Of a stretch of 64,000 nt of DNA, positions 1-14,172 are shown piece by piece; the first letter of the stretch is position 1; every line of letters begins with the position of its first letter. Source of the stretch: Elysia chlorotica (lineage: Eukaryota > Mollusca > Gastropoda > Plakobranchidae); the NCBI GenBank assembly GCA_003991915.1, contig RQTK01000345.1:219662-283661 (forward strand). The letters run 5' to 3'. Under the pieces are notes generated by a model. That model was given only the letters and a program-made list of their open reading frames with translations, did no database searches and was not told the DNA's origin. Made by a program: the position numbers and the translations under genes.

Positions 1-179
1 TTTAATCTCCCGGAGTAGCCATCAGCGCCATCAGGAACCATTCCCTACCTTTCTTCCTGATATTTATGTCCTCATGTGGCCTGCCCTTAGCCATGCAATG
101 TCGGCCTCACTGTAGCCAGGCTTCCCACCCTAAAATGTTTTACCAATTTTATATTAGCCCAAACATGTCTTTCAAACTC

Positions 180-713
180 TCTGACTTTCTACCCCAGTCT
201 CTCTATCCCTCTTATCTCTCTCGCTCTCTCCCCCCCCCTCTCTCTCTCTCCTTGTCTCTTGCTCTCCTTCTCTCTCTCGCTCTTCTTCTCTCTTACTCTC
301 GCAAACATTCTTTGTCTCTCTTATTATATATATAATTGTTCAACTCTCGATCCCAATTGTGTACCTCTATTTCTACATATGTATCAATCCATAATAATTT
401 TTTTGTATCCCTTTTAATCTTAATATAATCTATATAGCGTATCCTTTTGTTTAATCTATTTCCCTCTGTCTTTATTTTTACTCTTTCATTTAGCACCCTT
501 TTGTTTTCTCTGTTGTGATTCTCGTTTTCAATGCCCACTTCTTCAATATCAACCTCATTTTCGTGCATGTCTCTAATCGATATTTTTTTTAAATTTTACT
601 ATTTTGCTTTTTTTTTTTTTTGTTTCCCACATTTGTGTTGTTTTTTCATCTCATCGATCCATCTTTTTTCTGGTATCACTCTCTCGCTCTTTTTCCCTCT
701 CTCCCCCTTTCTT

Positions 714-768
<55 letters not shown>

Positions 769-840
769 CTCTCATCCCCTATCTTCGTCTCTCCTCCTAC
801 TCTTATATACTGATATTTAATATCAATTTATATTCATCGT
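180..840. repeat. Pyrimidine-rich tracts with CT arrays
   Basis: Impure CT sequence at 180-310 and a pure CT array at about 719-764, with a poly-T stretch at 607-621. No gene was seen. Confidence 0.9.
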
Positions 841-3800
841 AACAATGCACGCCTCCATTCGTCCCTTGTTATCGTTTGTTTTCACATATTAAATTTGGTG
901 GCGTGTTACCATAACCTTTTCAAATATCAACTGTTTGGTGAGATAAAACTCCAAGTTATCTATTAATTGATGTATATTTTCTATTTGATTCGCAGTTTAA
1001 AATAAGAAAGACCATCGTTATGGAAACGTAAACTTATAAAGGAACTTAAGTATTGAATATATCTTTAATTTTTAGTAAGACACAGCTTTTTGTGAAAATT
1101 TCATTTAAGATTAGTATTTCGAATCTTCTCTAAAAAGATTTCATCACCAGACACTAAAAAGCTTCAATCGTCAAGTAGTAGCAGTTCTTTAATGTTGTAT
1201 TTGATTTAATTTTGAAGTTGTCTAAATTTTCTCTAATAAAGCAGAAAGCTGATGAGCTCAAGCTTTGGAATAGCGCAGGACTAAAGGTAGCTTCATGTTT
1301 TCATTCGTACAATACTCTCTATCACAATAGAAAGCTGCGATTGGTAGATTGAGAGCAAGTGAAATATACCCGTTACATGCGGCAAACTGGTTCATTTGCA
1401 AACAAAATTAATTACAATATCGGGAAAAACTGTTAAGTATCAAAATAAAATAATATACGAACAAAGGTGATATTTACACTAATACAATCTAATTTGCACT
1501 TATGAACGGGACATATTAGATCCCAACCCCACCCTTCGATAAGGTATTAATTAAATGCGAACAATAAGATAAAAGTAGAGCTCTGTATTGATATTTATGG
1601 GACGAACGGCTCATGAGGACCAAACAGTAATGTTAACACTTGTGCATAAAGTTTCCCGTGAGTATATCATGGGTGATTGGAAACTCCACGCTCATTGTCA
1701 TTAACAATACTCGGTTAACAATACGGCTCTGGAGCATGAACCACCAAATGCATTGTTCGATGCTCTGCTTGCTGCAAACGAATTGATTCAATCTCAGCAG
1801 TGATTAATTCATTTTTTTTTTATCTCAGCTCAGACATCCATGCACGCACATAGGCACCAAAACTCTACAGGGCAACGCTCTTTCCTTTCACTGGATTAGT
1901 AATCTATAAATTCCGTGGACATTTCTAAAAGCGCCACCTTTAATATAATATGTGTTTGCCAAAGTACGACCCCTTGTGACACCCTCTATCAGCTCTTATC
2001 TACGTGGCAAATTCATTCCATCGGCACAAGTATCAGCATTTTGACAAAAGAAGTAATACAATAGGACTAGAAACGTCAGACAAATATAGGTATACCATCA
2101 CCATTACAACCAAAACCATAACAACATCCATCGACGTTATCATTTCATGTCAAAGATGAAAATCTGAACTACCTTGAAATGTGTCTCCCAAGGACCATAA
2201 TCCTAACTGTTGAAACCGCTAAAACATCACTACAACTGATGATGCCGTTTTGATTATGCAACTATCTCTTTGACCATACATTACCAACACCATCATTACC
2301 AACACCATCAGCCCCAACAACACTGCCACAAAATAATGGCAATTTTTCCCAATCTAAAAGTGAAAATGCTTATGGTCCAAAAATTGGCATGGGTCCCAAT
2401 ATGAGGTCCCAGTCCGATTGTGAAAAGTCTGATTCAACCTTTTTGGCTCACCCGGTTCCTGGCACGCCATCCTGATCAGGGGCACAATGCTTCTATAATG
2501 CGTTTTTTCCACCAGGGATTAGCTGCCTTTGTGTATTTTCGCATCGAGGCATTCTATGGACCCAAGTACACCCGTTCGGTTTTGTTTTTCTATGGTGATA
2601 GTTCGTGAGCATGTATGACTGTAAACCTAATGACTAATCTCCTGCATACTAATCAAACGGTCGCAATGCCTGACTTCGCTTTTCAGGTTTCTTTCCACAG
2701 GATTTTGACCAACCACTTCCGATTATCACGCTCTGTAAACACAAGAGGGCGGGGCAATGAAGAACGTGGTATACAGGGAGAGGGTTGCGATTGATTTTTT
2801 TTCTGGAGGCGTAGGGCAGGGAGGATACGTAATTTATAACAACACAAACGCCGCTAGGCCGTTAGCCCATTACCTTTTTTCCTTATCACTAACCTTCCTA
2901 TCTCAGGTTTCATGATCAACTTAGATATTCGCCACATTAAATACCGTCGATGTTTGCGACATTTTGTCATCTGTCTGTTTGGAACCAGTGCCTAAAGATC
3001 TATCAATGATTGGCACATCGTTAGGAATGTTTAAACCGCTACAATATTGTAGTGGTTGATCTTTCCCAGCCGACAAATGTCTCTCTAAAGCAGTTTAGCT
3101 CATTCCTTTGGTGGAAAAACCAGTAGGATATGATTGCAACACTGAGGGGTTTTTTTTCTTTACAGTATAATGTTGTGCACATTACGGTTGTGATAAAACA
3201 CGTGATACATACTTGAGCAATTTAAATTATGACAATGTGGAAAGAGAGTCACATGCTTGTATTGCCATTACTTGTTTTTTGGCATCATCGTAATTATATA
3301 TTAACAGCAGCAATAGAGAATCTACAATACACTTTATCTATTTGTTATCGTTATGGTTTAGAGATTGAAACCATTTCCGTCAGCAGCCTCACAGTGCCGA
3401 TGCCATTGTTTGTCAATGTTGTATAACCGTACACTTAACTTTTACTGTGTACGTTAATTATACTGTTTAATATACGCGTGTGACGTCCAAGGAGTGTCTT
3501 TCTTTCCTTCTTTCCATCCCCATTATAATCAATGTGTCTACACAATTATGTTTGTAAGAGAGCCGAGGCTGACATCTCGCGACATCTACTTAGTGTTGTT
3601 TTTGTTCCAGGGTGTGACCTTTAACGTTCTACTTGAGACTGTTTATTGTTCAGTCTCTGGTGCTACTCAACTCGATAAGCTGGCGATTGAGTAACTTGTT
3701 CCCTGATCGTCGATTATCGCCCCCTGTCTGAATGAACTCTTTCTTTTCATGTTGTATTTTTTTAACCAAGAAGACAACTTGGCAACGCTAATCGTTTGTT

Positions 3801-4211
3801 TAGATAGATAAAACCAACATCACCCTTTTCATGTACATAGTACTGATGTGATTTGACGTCAATAGTATACAAATTAAACAGGCGTCTGCCTTTTTTATTT
3901 TGTAAAAAATTCTCTCATCTAAGTCTATAGTTTATCGGGTACTTTTAATTGACACCCTAAGATCCGAAAACATGAGTTTGACTGCGTCAGTGATTTGTCT
4001 ATTTTAATATTGGATGTCTTTCTTTGAACTTAATGTTCGCCATCAATATCCCCTTTTTACTCTTCAGCATCGTATCGGGATAGCTAGTACCACTATCATC
4101 AAGGCATTTTATCACATCATAGTCACATTCATTACCATCAGAATCATCACTATCATTGTAACGCTAATTGGATTTTAAAAAATACTCTGTCAATATCAAG
4201 GAACCATGAGA
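841..4211. other. Intergenic, no gene seen
   Basis: AT-rich unique-looking DNA with no open frame above about 65 codons. I saw no repeat family. Confidence 0.6.
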
Positions 4212-4330
4212 GGCGGGTTGCTCAGACAGTAGAGCAAGACAGTTTCTAGTCAGAGCCATCTGGTTCGATTCCCCCGACCAGAATGCCTTGTTTCCTAGAT
4301 GCTAGATAGGTGTCTGTATAATGTGTATGA
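4212..4330 (+). mobile_element. tRNA-derived SINE-like element
   Basis: A polymerase III A-box-like GGTTGCTCAGACAGTAGAGC (4217-4236) is followed 26 bases later by a B-box GGTTCGATTCC (4262-4272). The spacing is tRNA-like, but the acceptor stem does not pair, so this is a SINE head and not a tRNA gene. Confidence 0.55.
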
Positions 4331-4598
4331 TACAGGCATAACAGACTTAGTAAACATTAAACAAGGAGATATCTTTTCTTTTCTCCGAACATAGATGTGT
4401 GGCAAGGGTTGTTTTAAGTGGTTTTCACTTGGAATGTAAAGATGCAAGTACGAGTAAGAAAGCAACATAGCTCTTGCATATGGTAGAAATAGTCCTAATT
4501 ATTATAATAGTTATGATTTTGTGCGGAAAAGTCACTAAATAAAGGTAGATAAATCTGGACACAGATCTAAAATCGCAAGAGAAAGGCAAAGAGTGAAA

Positions 4599-4605
<7 letters not shown>

Positions 4606-4650
<45 letters not shown>
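4606..4650. repeat. GA array
   Basis: A GA dinucleotide run of about 18 units, followed by purine-rich ACAGATAGACAG sequence. Confidence 0.93.
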
Positions 4651-4659
4651 TACAAACAT

Positions 4660-7079
4660 GCAGACAGATAGACAGTCATAGACCAACTGTCAAAAAAAAA
4701 GAGATCAAACGGTAGATGTTACAATATTTTCAGATACCTTTTATGCTTGTGTTTTATGCTTGTGTTTTATACATGTGCTGATAGAGCCGTTTATCAGCTA
4801 GTTCCATTATTAATTTGAAATATTTTACTACAAATTAGCACTTTTGTGATTCTGTGCCAAATCGGAAACTGAGCAATTTCTAAGTGTTGCCGCTTTCTCA
4901 TGTGGTTTGCTGCAGTATACAATCGAGTGGTATTTTAATCGATTGCAATAGCTCAATCCTAGCAGTATTGTTTTCCTTCTCCAAACTTTTTAATGAAAAT
5001 CATTTGCACTGGAATGTAAATGAACTTTTTCGGAACTTGGCCCGAGTCAAAGGCGATAAGTGGCCTCTGTTGAATCAACGAGAAAAGAACTAACTCGGGA
5101 TCAGCAGCACGTCTCCCTATGTGATGGGGCAAATCGGCCCAGGCTTTGCCCGCATTAGGCGAAACATCCGGAGTTGAGCAAGTAGCGTTACAGTGTCCGC
5201 GTGGCGACTAAAGTGGCAAAAGCAGCGATAGATTGAGATGTAGCAGAGAGTAGTCAGGTCAAGCTCACCCGCTTTACTGTTTACCATCAGTCATGTGGAT
5301 AACGATAGTGCTTTTTTTTTGTTGTGTGAAAATTTAAAAGATAACTTAATTGTTTGTTTCATATTTTACCGGTGTCATGCCAAGGCTAAGGATGGCGCTG
5401 TTACCCAACGATTCGCAACTGGGAGCATTCTGTTTAAAATGTCGCTTCATATAATTATTGTCTTTGGAGGCACGCAGAGCGAGTGCCATTGTAAATATTT
5501 GTCAGTTCTTAATGTGGCTTTTCTTAGCTAAACAACATTGGCTGATTGCACAGCTCTTCATTAAATTGTTTCTTTAAGAAATTAGCTATGTCACATCCAT
5601 CCCTTCTTTTTGTACTTTTGTTTAAAAGCCCATACATTATTTGTGGCCTGTGGTAGCAAGGACAATTTACAGACATGCTCTATACGACCTTGCTACTTGT
5701 CCTCTTACTCATCGAGTCAAAGAAACAAAATCAAAATGAGAGGGAAAAGGCAGCGCCATGAGGGTTTTAAACGTCAAGGTTACATTATGAAAACATCAGC
5801 GGTTATAACACAATATTTAATATGATTGAAGACGACCTTAGCTGGATCTGAATGGGTTTTTTTATTTGTTTTATTCCTCTCCAAATCTAGAAAAGCTGAG
5901 CCAACACACGAAGAATGAGTCGATTGTGTGACCGGTCGGTCAGACGGATGACTGCTGTGACATTAAGCCTATTATCTGGTCCATACCCTTCATACCCGGC
6001 ATAGGGAAGGGGACCAGAGGGGCTGCACACATTCGGTCTACTGGGGAAGCTCTTTCTGTCAGGCTTATATAGATCTAGTAAGCCCCGGCTCATGGTAGCG
6101 GTCCAATGATACAACGTGCCGAGCCATTCGTCCAATAGTTGCATCGAAATAGTGATCACACAGTTGCTTGGATGGTTGGTTGGTTGGTTGGTTGGTTAGT
6201 TGTTGATTAGCTGGCTGGTTAGTTGGTTAATTGGTTGGTTGGCTGATTGGTTGGTTGATTGATTTTTAACGGCTAGTATCAGTAACTTGATTGCTATGAA
6301 GCGGGCGGATCCTAAGTAGAGCGTCCGATAACAATTTGTGCTACCACATAGAGTCAGAGTAAGGATACTTCAGTCTCAACCAGTCATATTAGTGATAGAG
6401 GTAAACTTGTTTTAAATTACTATATGGGTATTATGTTCCCAGTGTTTCATTTTCTTCTTTTGCCATGGATCTACTTGTCTTCTTAATTCAAAGAAAAGAA
6501 ATGGATAGGTCCTTAAAGTTTAGCCATAGTAAAACAAATGTTCGACATGTTTCCGTGTTTGCGGAGTACTGTTGTAGTTTCATGTATGCAATGTGCGTGT
6601 GGTTGTTCACTTTTTAAATTAACTTCGCCGTTTTTATTCGATGGAAAAATATCACTGTACACATTGTTATCATCACAGTTTCTTGGGATATTGACGTTGT
6701 GGAACAAACCATTTCTATTTCGCTTGATGTAAAAGGTGGTGTTTTTAAAAAGACAAAAAAAGCGATATAGTAGTCTGCAGTGTCTAAGCTTAGCTTTTGT
6801 TTGTTTTTTTAACCACAATCGCCTGACGTAGATGGGACGCTCTTGACTAGAAGCCACCACACTGCACTGAATAATCCCCCCCCTACCCCCTAACTCTTTT
6901 CCAAGATTAGAATTCCAATGATTGGTGCGTTCTAGATCAAGTTCTATCATTGGTATTGATATCAACGCATTAGCTCTACACAACTTAATATTGATTTGAA
7001 CATTTTTAAAGTAGAAAAAAGTAGAATTTGATCAGGTAATGATGGGGATATTGTATTTAGGTTACATAATCAAGTTGGC
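4660..7079. other. Intergenic, no gene seen
   Basis: Short frames only, including a 90-codon one at 5887-6159 and a 156-codon one at 6513-6983 on the minus strand. Neither shows a motif or splice context I can support. Confidence 0.5.
6170..6262. repeat. Degenerate GGTT array
   Basis: GGTTGGTTGG-type tetranucleotide sequence that decays into TTAG/GATT variants. Confidence 0.85.
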
Positions 7080-8471
7080 AAGGTACTTTGCGACCATATC
7101 GATCTCAGCAGCTGCTGAAGAATAGAAGCAATCAAAGTCAAATGTCGGTGTGCGCCCTCCGCTCTCATCCCCGTTCAAATCATTTGTACAAAAAAATCCT
7201 AATAATGCACCCGTTGAAATCAAACCTCAAAGCCTCAAAAACATTGATGCGCAAAACGATATACCGTTTTATCCAATAGCACAGCAATTACAGAAAATGG
7301 TATAAATTTTCACCTAAAAAACTGTCAAATCTTTAAAATAAAAAAGTTATAAACTTTCCTCATCCACATTTCAAACACATTGCTCCACCTGAAAAGAACT
7401 TTAAAAAAGTGTCCTAGAGCTACCATAAACAATAAAGGACCATGTGAAAAACATGTGGCAAAACAAACACAAATCTAGCTTTTCTGCAGAGAAAATTTTA
7501 CGACATTGCTAGAAAAATTAAAATCAAAATGCCATAAAAAATTTGTTAGACCAGTATTAGAAAACAACAGAGTGGTGGTACCCACATCATGAACTGAAAT
7601 TAATAAGATTAGAAGGATACAACGACGAACGCCTGAGTTTTCAATGATAAAAACTGACTTACAAACGTAGACTTTTAAATTTTAAATAGAACCATTGCAG
7701 AATAGAAGAGAAGAATCAAAACGAATAAGTAATGTTCTTCAAAGGCCTAAAGTATCTCCCAAAATTGCCCCTTAGTAGCATCCAACAAAACGAAAGGAAG
7801 CCCTAAAAATACTCTTAACCCCAGTCAATAGTAGACAGTGGAGCCTCCTCCCTAGTCCCATAAAGGCTCTGACACTTCAAAATAAGTTTGTAAAACTTTG
7901 AGGTCTCTTCAAACCTGAACTACCAGCTGGAACGGAAGAAGAGTTACATTTGCCATTTGGGATTCGGTCTATAACAAAATGAAAACGAACGACTTCTTTA
8001 GTGCTCATCGATGAAAAAGAGCTCATTGGTTCCGATTGTTGAAGAAAATATTTTAATATGGACGATAGATCTCTCCAACACTAGTCGGCCTTAGACCGCT
8101 CATTTCTAAAGGACATCAGTTATGTTCATATAGATACAATTTTTCTTATTAATCTCACGTTTAACCATCCAGAAATAAACCAAATCAAGCCTTTTTGGCA
8201 AAATTTAATGAATATGACTCATGCCTACTCGAGCTTGCAATTATCGCTGGCCCATCATGTAGTGTGTACACAACGTGGGATACACTTATGGAGCGCAATA
8301 CTTAATTGAAACTTTCCTGGTCTCATCGAACTGGGGATGTTTGCTCAACCTGGACAAACTGGGATGGATCTGCGCAATGGTGCGTCTCGGTGCAATATCG
8401 ATAGTCTCTTTTTTACACCGGGAAATTGAGCTCACCTGTCTGGCCACCTGCTGATACCACTGCTTCCTACC
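7080..8471 (+). other. AT-rich tract upstream of the Penelope-like remnant
   Basis: There is no intact open frame. From its position it may be the decayed 5' half (RT core) of the Penelope-like element, but no RT motif was readable. A 63-codon frame at 7088-7279 is probably chance. Confidence 0.3.
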
Positions 8472-9290
8472 GACTTCCTCGACGTGACCCTCGGTCCAAA
8501 AACCTGTACGTACAAACCCTTAACAAAACCAAACAGTCATATTAAGTATATAAGTAAGCGAAGCAACCACCCCCAGCCATAAAGCTATAAAGAACCTACC
8601 CAAAAGGCATAAAGTATCGTATAAATATTAACTAAAAATGAGGAGGTATTTAAACGTGCAAGCACAACCTACAACGATGCGCTAAAATTAAGTGATTTTG
8701 ACAACCAAGTGCATTTCGCTGATGATCTAAAATCAAAAGAGACGAAAAAACATCAAAGCAACAAAATAAAGAGGAAAATAACTTTGGTTTAACCCACCAT
8801 TTAGTATGAACGTCCCAACCAACGTCGTAAGGGATTTTATGAACCTAATAGACAGGCTCTTCCCCATTACCAAGAAACTACATAAAAATTTTGACTGAAA
8901 TACAATAAAAGGCATAGATTACAGTTGCCTTCATAACATAAAACAAACAAGAAAAAACCACAAGAAAAAGAGTTCAAAACAAGGCACATAAGTCGTCGTC
9001 AAACTACACCACAATAATGTGCGACACAAAATTAAGAGAACGTACATGGAAACTAAAAAGCAACGACACAGAACACCAAGTCAGAGGTAAATCATAAGAG
9101 AGACAAGTCAAACCATACACGCCAACAAAAACACGTAGTTGTGTTTGGAAGAAAAGTTCCAAATACTCATGAAGGCACCAACGTTGAACCGAAGAAAAGA
9201 GATTTCTCACACTGCCTACACAAGAAACGTTTCCTGCTGTCAAACGTAGCCTGAATAGAGCAGGACGTAGCTCCAAACTCATCGTGACAA
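8472..9290 (+). mobile_element. Penelope-like retroelement remnant (post-RT region and GIY-YIG part)
   Basis: Translated pieces in order on the plus strand: DFLDVTLG...TYKPLTKPN (8472-8540), NEEVFKRASTTYNDALK with KLSDFD (about 8639-8707), WFNPPFSMNV (from 8785), IDRLFPITKKLHKNF, then after a stop DYSCLHNIK, and LCLEEKF (9139-9159) followed by LNRRKEI. This order (DFLDVT, YKP.KPN, WFNPP.S.NV.TN, YSC..NIK, LCL.EKF, LN.R.E) is one I know from animal Penelope-like proteins between the reverse transcriptase and the GIY-YIG endonuclease. Several frameshifts and stops show it is dead. Upstream DNA to about 7.1 kb may hold the RT core, but I could not read it. Confidence 0.75.
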
Positions 9291-9359
9291 TTTTTTTTTT
9301 AATTATTTCATGCTCCTTCTGTTGAACACTGTATCGACAATGCTGGTATTATAACCAAT

Positions 9360-9565
<206 letters not shown>

Positions 9566-9569
9566 AAAT

Positions 9570-10786
9570 ATAAATGTGTAACATTGGTATATATCAAGAA
9601 AGGGTAGAGCGTGATATAAAGATGTATAAAAAAGCAGATGGACAGGTAAATGGCTAAACAGAAACATATGTTTTATTTACAGAGGCAGTTATAGACAAGT
9701 ACATGGGTAGACGGATGGATATTCTCATAGAGCTATATAAAGAGTTATATTAGTGATATGCCCATGTTGGCACAATATTCTTCATGTTATTCGCGCAAAA
9801 AGTAAAACAATCGGCAGTCGAATTCGGAAACCTAACTAGTACGTTCAATGGGTTTCCGAAAGGAATAATCATCGAACGAATCCATATGTTTTGAGATTTG
9901 GTAATAATAGTATATGAAAGACCGTCGATATGCCATTAATATCTTAACGCAAATTGGAGATGGAATAGTGCAATTTAACTGGAGTTCACAAAGCTCACTA
10001 CTTGTCTTGAAGATTAATCAACATAATTGGATTGTCCAGTTGCAGGTGAAAACAAATTGATATGAATTACCAATTTCAATGTTAAACTTTTAAATCTACC
10101 TGTAAACGGAGAAAAACCTACTTTATCACAGAAGCCAATGTGTATTCTGCTACATTTATAGGATACTAGTATCGGCTCTAGAGTGGGTCTATGGGTCTTA
10201 AAGACCATTGAAAGTAGTGTGTACTAGCGCACCATGGCATTGATCGAAACCCTGATGTTTGAATCTGAACTTTAACTTTGAATTCGACCTGCAACGTGTG
10301 GGATATTGACTTAGACTATTGATTTCCCCCAGATATAACTCACTGAGAAAAGAGGTTATTAGAATGTGTTACTCCATCATCGGTTTTAGTCAAACATCGT
10401 CATAATTATGCTACAAAACATATGAAAACACGGCCACTTTTGACCTCTCATTTTTTTTTTTACATTACCGTACACCACACTGTGTTTGTGTGAGTTGTTA
10501 TGTTTGAATATGTGTTGGTATCCCATGCTGTTCCTTAATCCAGTGTGAGTACTCACGTGGCTGGGATACCAATGAGATGTATGTGATGCGAAACATGGCC
10601 AGATTTCCCTGTGTCCTATGTGCTTTCTTGCGGACAGGCTAACAGCAAACAGATGTGTACAGGCATAAAGCACCAGAACACAGGTAGCCGAGAAGTCCAC
10701 AGCAACTGCAAACCTCTTGTCAATGAAGTAATCAAGGTATCCCCTGCCCTTGCTACTTCATGCAGTTATTTGTGTTAGATAAGTAC

Positions 10787-10847
<61 letters not shown>

Positions 10848-11580
10848 GAGATAGGATATATAGACGAATACATGGATAGACTGATGAATATTATGATAGA
10901 GAGATAGACACATACATAGGTTTCAGTGAGATGCTTATGTCTGCAACAAATCAACGCCTTAGCAGTTTAGTTTGGACAGCCAGCTACTTCTAACAAACTG
11001 ACAATTTACTTGAAAGTGAACATTCATGTATTCCAATTTTCAGTTTCATTTTCATTCATAAGGGAAAAAACAGAGCGGGGGAAATCACCACAAACATCAT
11101 CATTCCTCCATCATCTCTGTCCCGCGCTTCCCTTTCGGCAATAATAAATGGATCCCTCTTTTCACCTTGTCGCGATAGAACTTATCGATCGCAACCGGGC
11201 AGTATCGACAAAGGACGTGATAGCTCCATCCGTCGTTGTTTGCTCCTCCTCATTACGTGTCAGTGTTTATAGGGAATTCCCGCGGCTCATCGGCTCGACA
11301 AAATCGCAGACAATAGTAAAGAGGAGGCGCCAACATAGACAGCTAGCCCAATAATGCAGTGCTTGTTGTTCCATGGATCTGTGGCCCATTAAATGCCGTT
11401 GTCCGAGGCAGAATTGCGAGAGGGGGAAAGGGACGGTGGGTGAATAGAATTTTTACAGTAATCTTCCTGTTTTCGAATATATATTTTAATATTAGTGTTC
11501 ATGATAGTTATGATAGTCACATGATAGTCACATCGTGTTGTCTAGAAAAACTTTTCTTTCTTCGGTCTGTACATTTCTTT
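9570..11580. other. Intergenic, GATA-rich, no gene seen
   Basis: Degenerate ATAGATAGAC-like sequence around the array at 10790. Frames at 10386-10700 and 11148-11354 have no recognisable features. Confidence 0.5.
10790..10852. repeat. GATA array
   Basis: About 14 GATA units ending in GAGAGATAGG. It is flanked by degenerate ATAGATAGAC-type sequence to 10920. Confidence 0.95.
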
Positions 11581-11629
11581 TTGTCTCATTTCTCGCCTCA
11601 CTCTTGCCTAATATATCTCTCTCCCTCTC

Positions 11630-11695
<66 letters not shown>

Positions 11696-12000
11696 CTCTC
11701 TACCTTTGTATCTATATATCTCTTTCTTTATCTATCTAACTCTCTTTCTCTGTCTGTCTGTTTCTCTCTCTCTCTGTCTCAATGTCATCCTGTCTTAATT
11801 TTATATGATTTCTAATTACTGTCGGTCTTTCCTTTCCTTTTTCTTTCTCTTCCTTTTCTTTTCCCTTCTGCTTCCTGCCTCACTATAAGTCCCCCTTTCT
11901 TCCCCCAAAAAATATCCATTTGACATAGCTGTTTGGTTTTTTTTTCCCTTTCGGCCATGGTTTATCTTTCGAAATCTTCTCTGTTTTTCTGTCTATCTGC

Positions 12001-12070
<70 letters not shown>

Positions 12071-12120
12071 ATCTATCTATTTATCTATCTATCTATCTCT
12101 TTCTCTATCTCTATCTCGAT
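11580..12120. repeat. CT, CTGT and CTAT arrays
   Basis: CT at about 11624-11689, CTGT at about 11998-12025, CT at about 12037-12067 and CTAT at about 12068-12098, separated by pyrimidine-rich DNA. These arrays explain the LSLSLS-type frames here. Confidence 0.93.
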
Positions 12121-14172
12121 CCGTGTGTGAGTGTGTGTGAGTGGTTCTCTTCATTTCCTCCAGTCCTCGCCTGTCCAAATAGCGTCAGTGATCTGTCCCT
12201 TCTGTCTGTTTTGCTTCCCCTCCACTCCTTTTTTTTTTAAAGTTTTTCAGTATTTCAGTTATTGAATTTCCGTCTCAGTTTGTTTTGCTTTGATAAAATG
12301 CGCGACGGAGGCATCAAGGCAAATGAATCAGAAACCCAATTTACATTTCTTCCAAGATTAATCCTAAACCCAGACTGAGGTAGCTGAAGTAGACATTGAT
12401 TGGACGCCTAACAGCGAGAGCGTGAAGGTAAACTTTGTTCATTTGAAAAAAAATTATGTAACTCTTTTTTGAGCGTGTGTGCTTTATAATGTAACAAAAG
12501 AAAACAATCCTTGAAAAAGGCACTCGTTGGTTCGAATATTCCATCAAAATTTTAAGGATTTTAACAGAAGTGTATGATACCAAAATGGATATTCTTCCAT
12601 CTCTTGGTAAAAAGATGCTTATTTGAGAATAATTAAAGTCCTAGCCCTATAAACCAACGTCACTGCTCTTTTCCATAGCCTAGCAACAGGTGTCGCAAGG
12701 TGAAATAATAAACTAATAGCTATTAATTTTCCCAGGTCTAAAAGTATCGAAACTTGTGATAAATCCAAAATCATTTTTTTTAATTATATCAGAAATTATC
12801 GTAATTCTCCTATGCCCTCCCAAACTGTTTCCTATAATTGATAGTACCGAATAATAATTAAAATGACACCCTAACCATTTAGGCGTAATTATTAAAAAAC
12901 AAAATTTAAAAAAATACTTGAAACAGGCTAAGACTCAGAGCAAAAAAAGTAAAGTTTGTCGCATGTTCTTTGACCTAGCGTTGAGGACCCAAGATTTTTC
13001 TTGACAAAAGTTGTTTTTGGGGGATTTAAAAAAAAAATTTTAGTGTGACTCAGGTTGCCATTACTTTCCTCGCTGCACGTTACTTTCGCCGTGACTTCCG
13101 ATTTCATGCTGGTTTGACCCAGAGAACATAGAGAATCGTTTCGCCCACGCCAGGTATCGAATCCAGCACATTCCGGACGGGAGCCCAAACATTGCTCAGC
13201 AAACTCGAGTTTGAGAGCAGATTAATCTAAAAAATATTTATTTGTTATCGTTCACTTGTTCTTATTTCTCTCATCGCGTTTTCATTCCCTTCTTCATTTC
13301 TCTTTTCTCCACAACTCACATGTTCCGTTTCTTCCTCTTTCTTTTACTTCTTACTCTCTTCCTCAATCTCATCCTCGTTCATCTAGTCTCTTCCACACAC
13401 ACACACACACACACACACAGCAAACCCCAAACCTTACTTTTTAAGTTTTTTACTCTCACTTTTTATTTGTTTACCCTTATAAGGCCTCGGCTCTTCTCTT
13501 TAAATCAGATGCTATAATAATGTAAGACAATCGCCATCTTTGAAATCAAGAGAAATCGTATTAATATAAACATCAAGTTGATATTGCTGCCTGATAAGGG
13601 AATATATGGAAAAGGTCCAAGTATTCATAAATAACTAGTGTATACACAACCACTCCCGATACAGTGTGAGGTCTATGTGAAGAAAGCAAAGAGACGTAAC
13701 TCCATTCTTAATACCGATGATGCCATTCTAAAAATACAACCCAACTGTGTGTCTTTGTCATGAAAAGTATAATGCAACTAATACCATCTTGCAAGTTGAC
13801 GTCAGTGTTATCGCCTGGATTTTTTTTTCTTACATGAGACCACAATGTGTTAATATAAATTAATGGTGTTATATCCAAAACTATCATCACAAACATAGAG
13901 CACAGTGGGGCTGCGCGCTTTCACCAATTGTATACAGTGCCTGCACCAATGACCACCACTAAGTACCAGACAAAAGGCACAAACACACAATTTACTAACA
14001 AACAAAGGAATATTTTTACTTCGAATAAATTAACAAATTTGTGTCATGGTGCGAGATTAACTTCTTAAATTTGAACATTAATTTAAAAAAAAAAAAGAGA
14101 TGATTTTTTTTTTTAGACGAAGCGAGGAACCTGCTTTAACACCGCTAATAATAAAAGACGTACAAGTTTAAG
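12120..14172. other. Intergenic, no gene seen
   Basis: AT-rich DNA with a CA array. A tract at 13080-13180 contains a GGTATCGAATCC-type word resembling a minus-strand B-box, possibly another SINE remnant. Confidence 0.45.
13394..13419. repeat. CA array
   Basis: Thirteen CA units in a pyrimidine-rich stretch. Confidence 0.93.

Noticed and set aside
4217-4272. Functional tRNA gene
   Set aside because: The A and B boxes are spaced correctly but the acceptor stem does not pair, and the same holds for the other tRNA-like heads listed.
6513-6983. 156-codon minus-strand frame as a gene
   Set aside because: It has no recognised motif, unusual composition and no splice context; a plus-strand frame overlaps it. 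I could not support it.
8715-8726. FADD reading as a reverse-transcriptase catalytic box
   Set aside because: The surrounding peptide (KLSDFDNQVHFADDLKSK, then WFNPP about 20 residues later) aligns with the post-RT part of Penelope-like proteins, where no catalytic box is expected. The match is coincidental.
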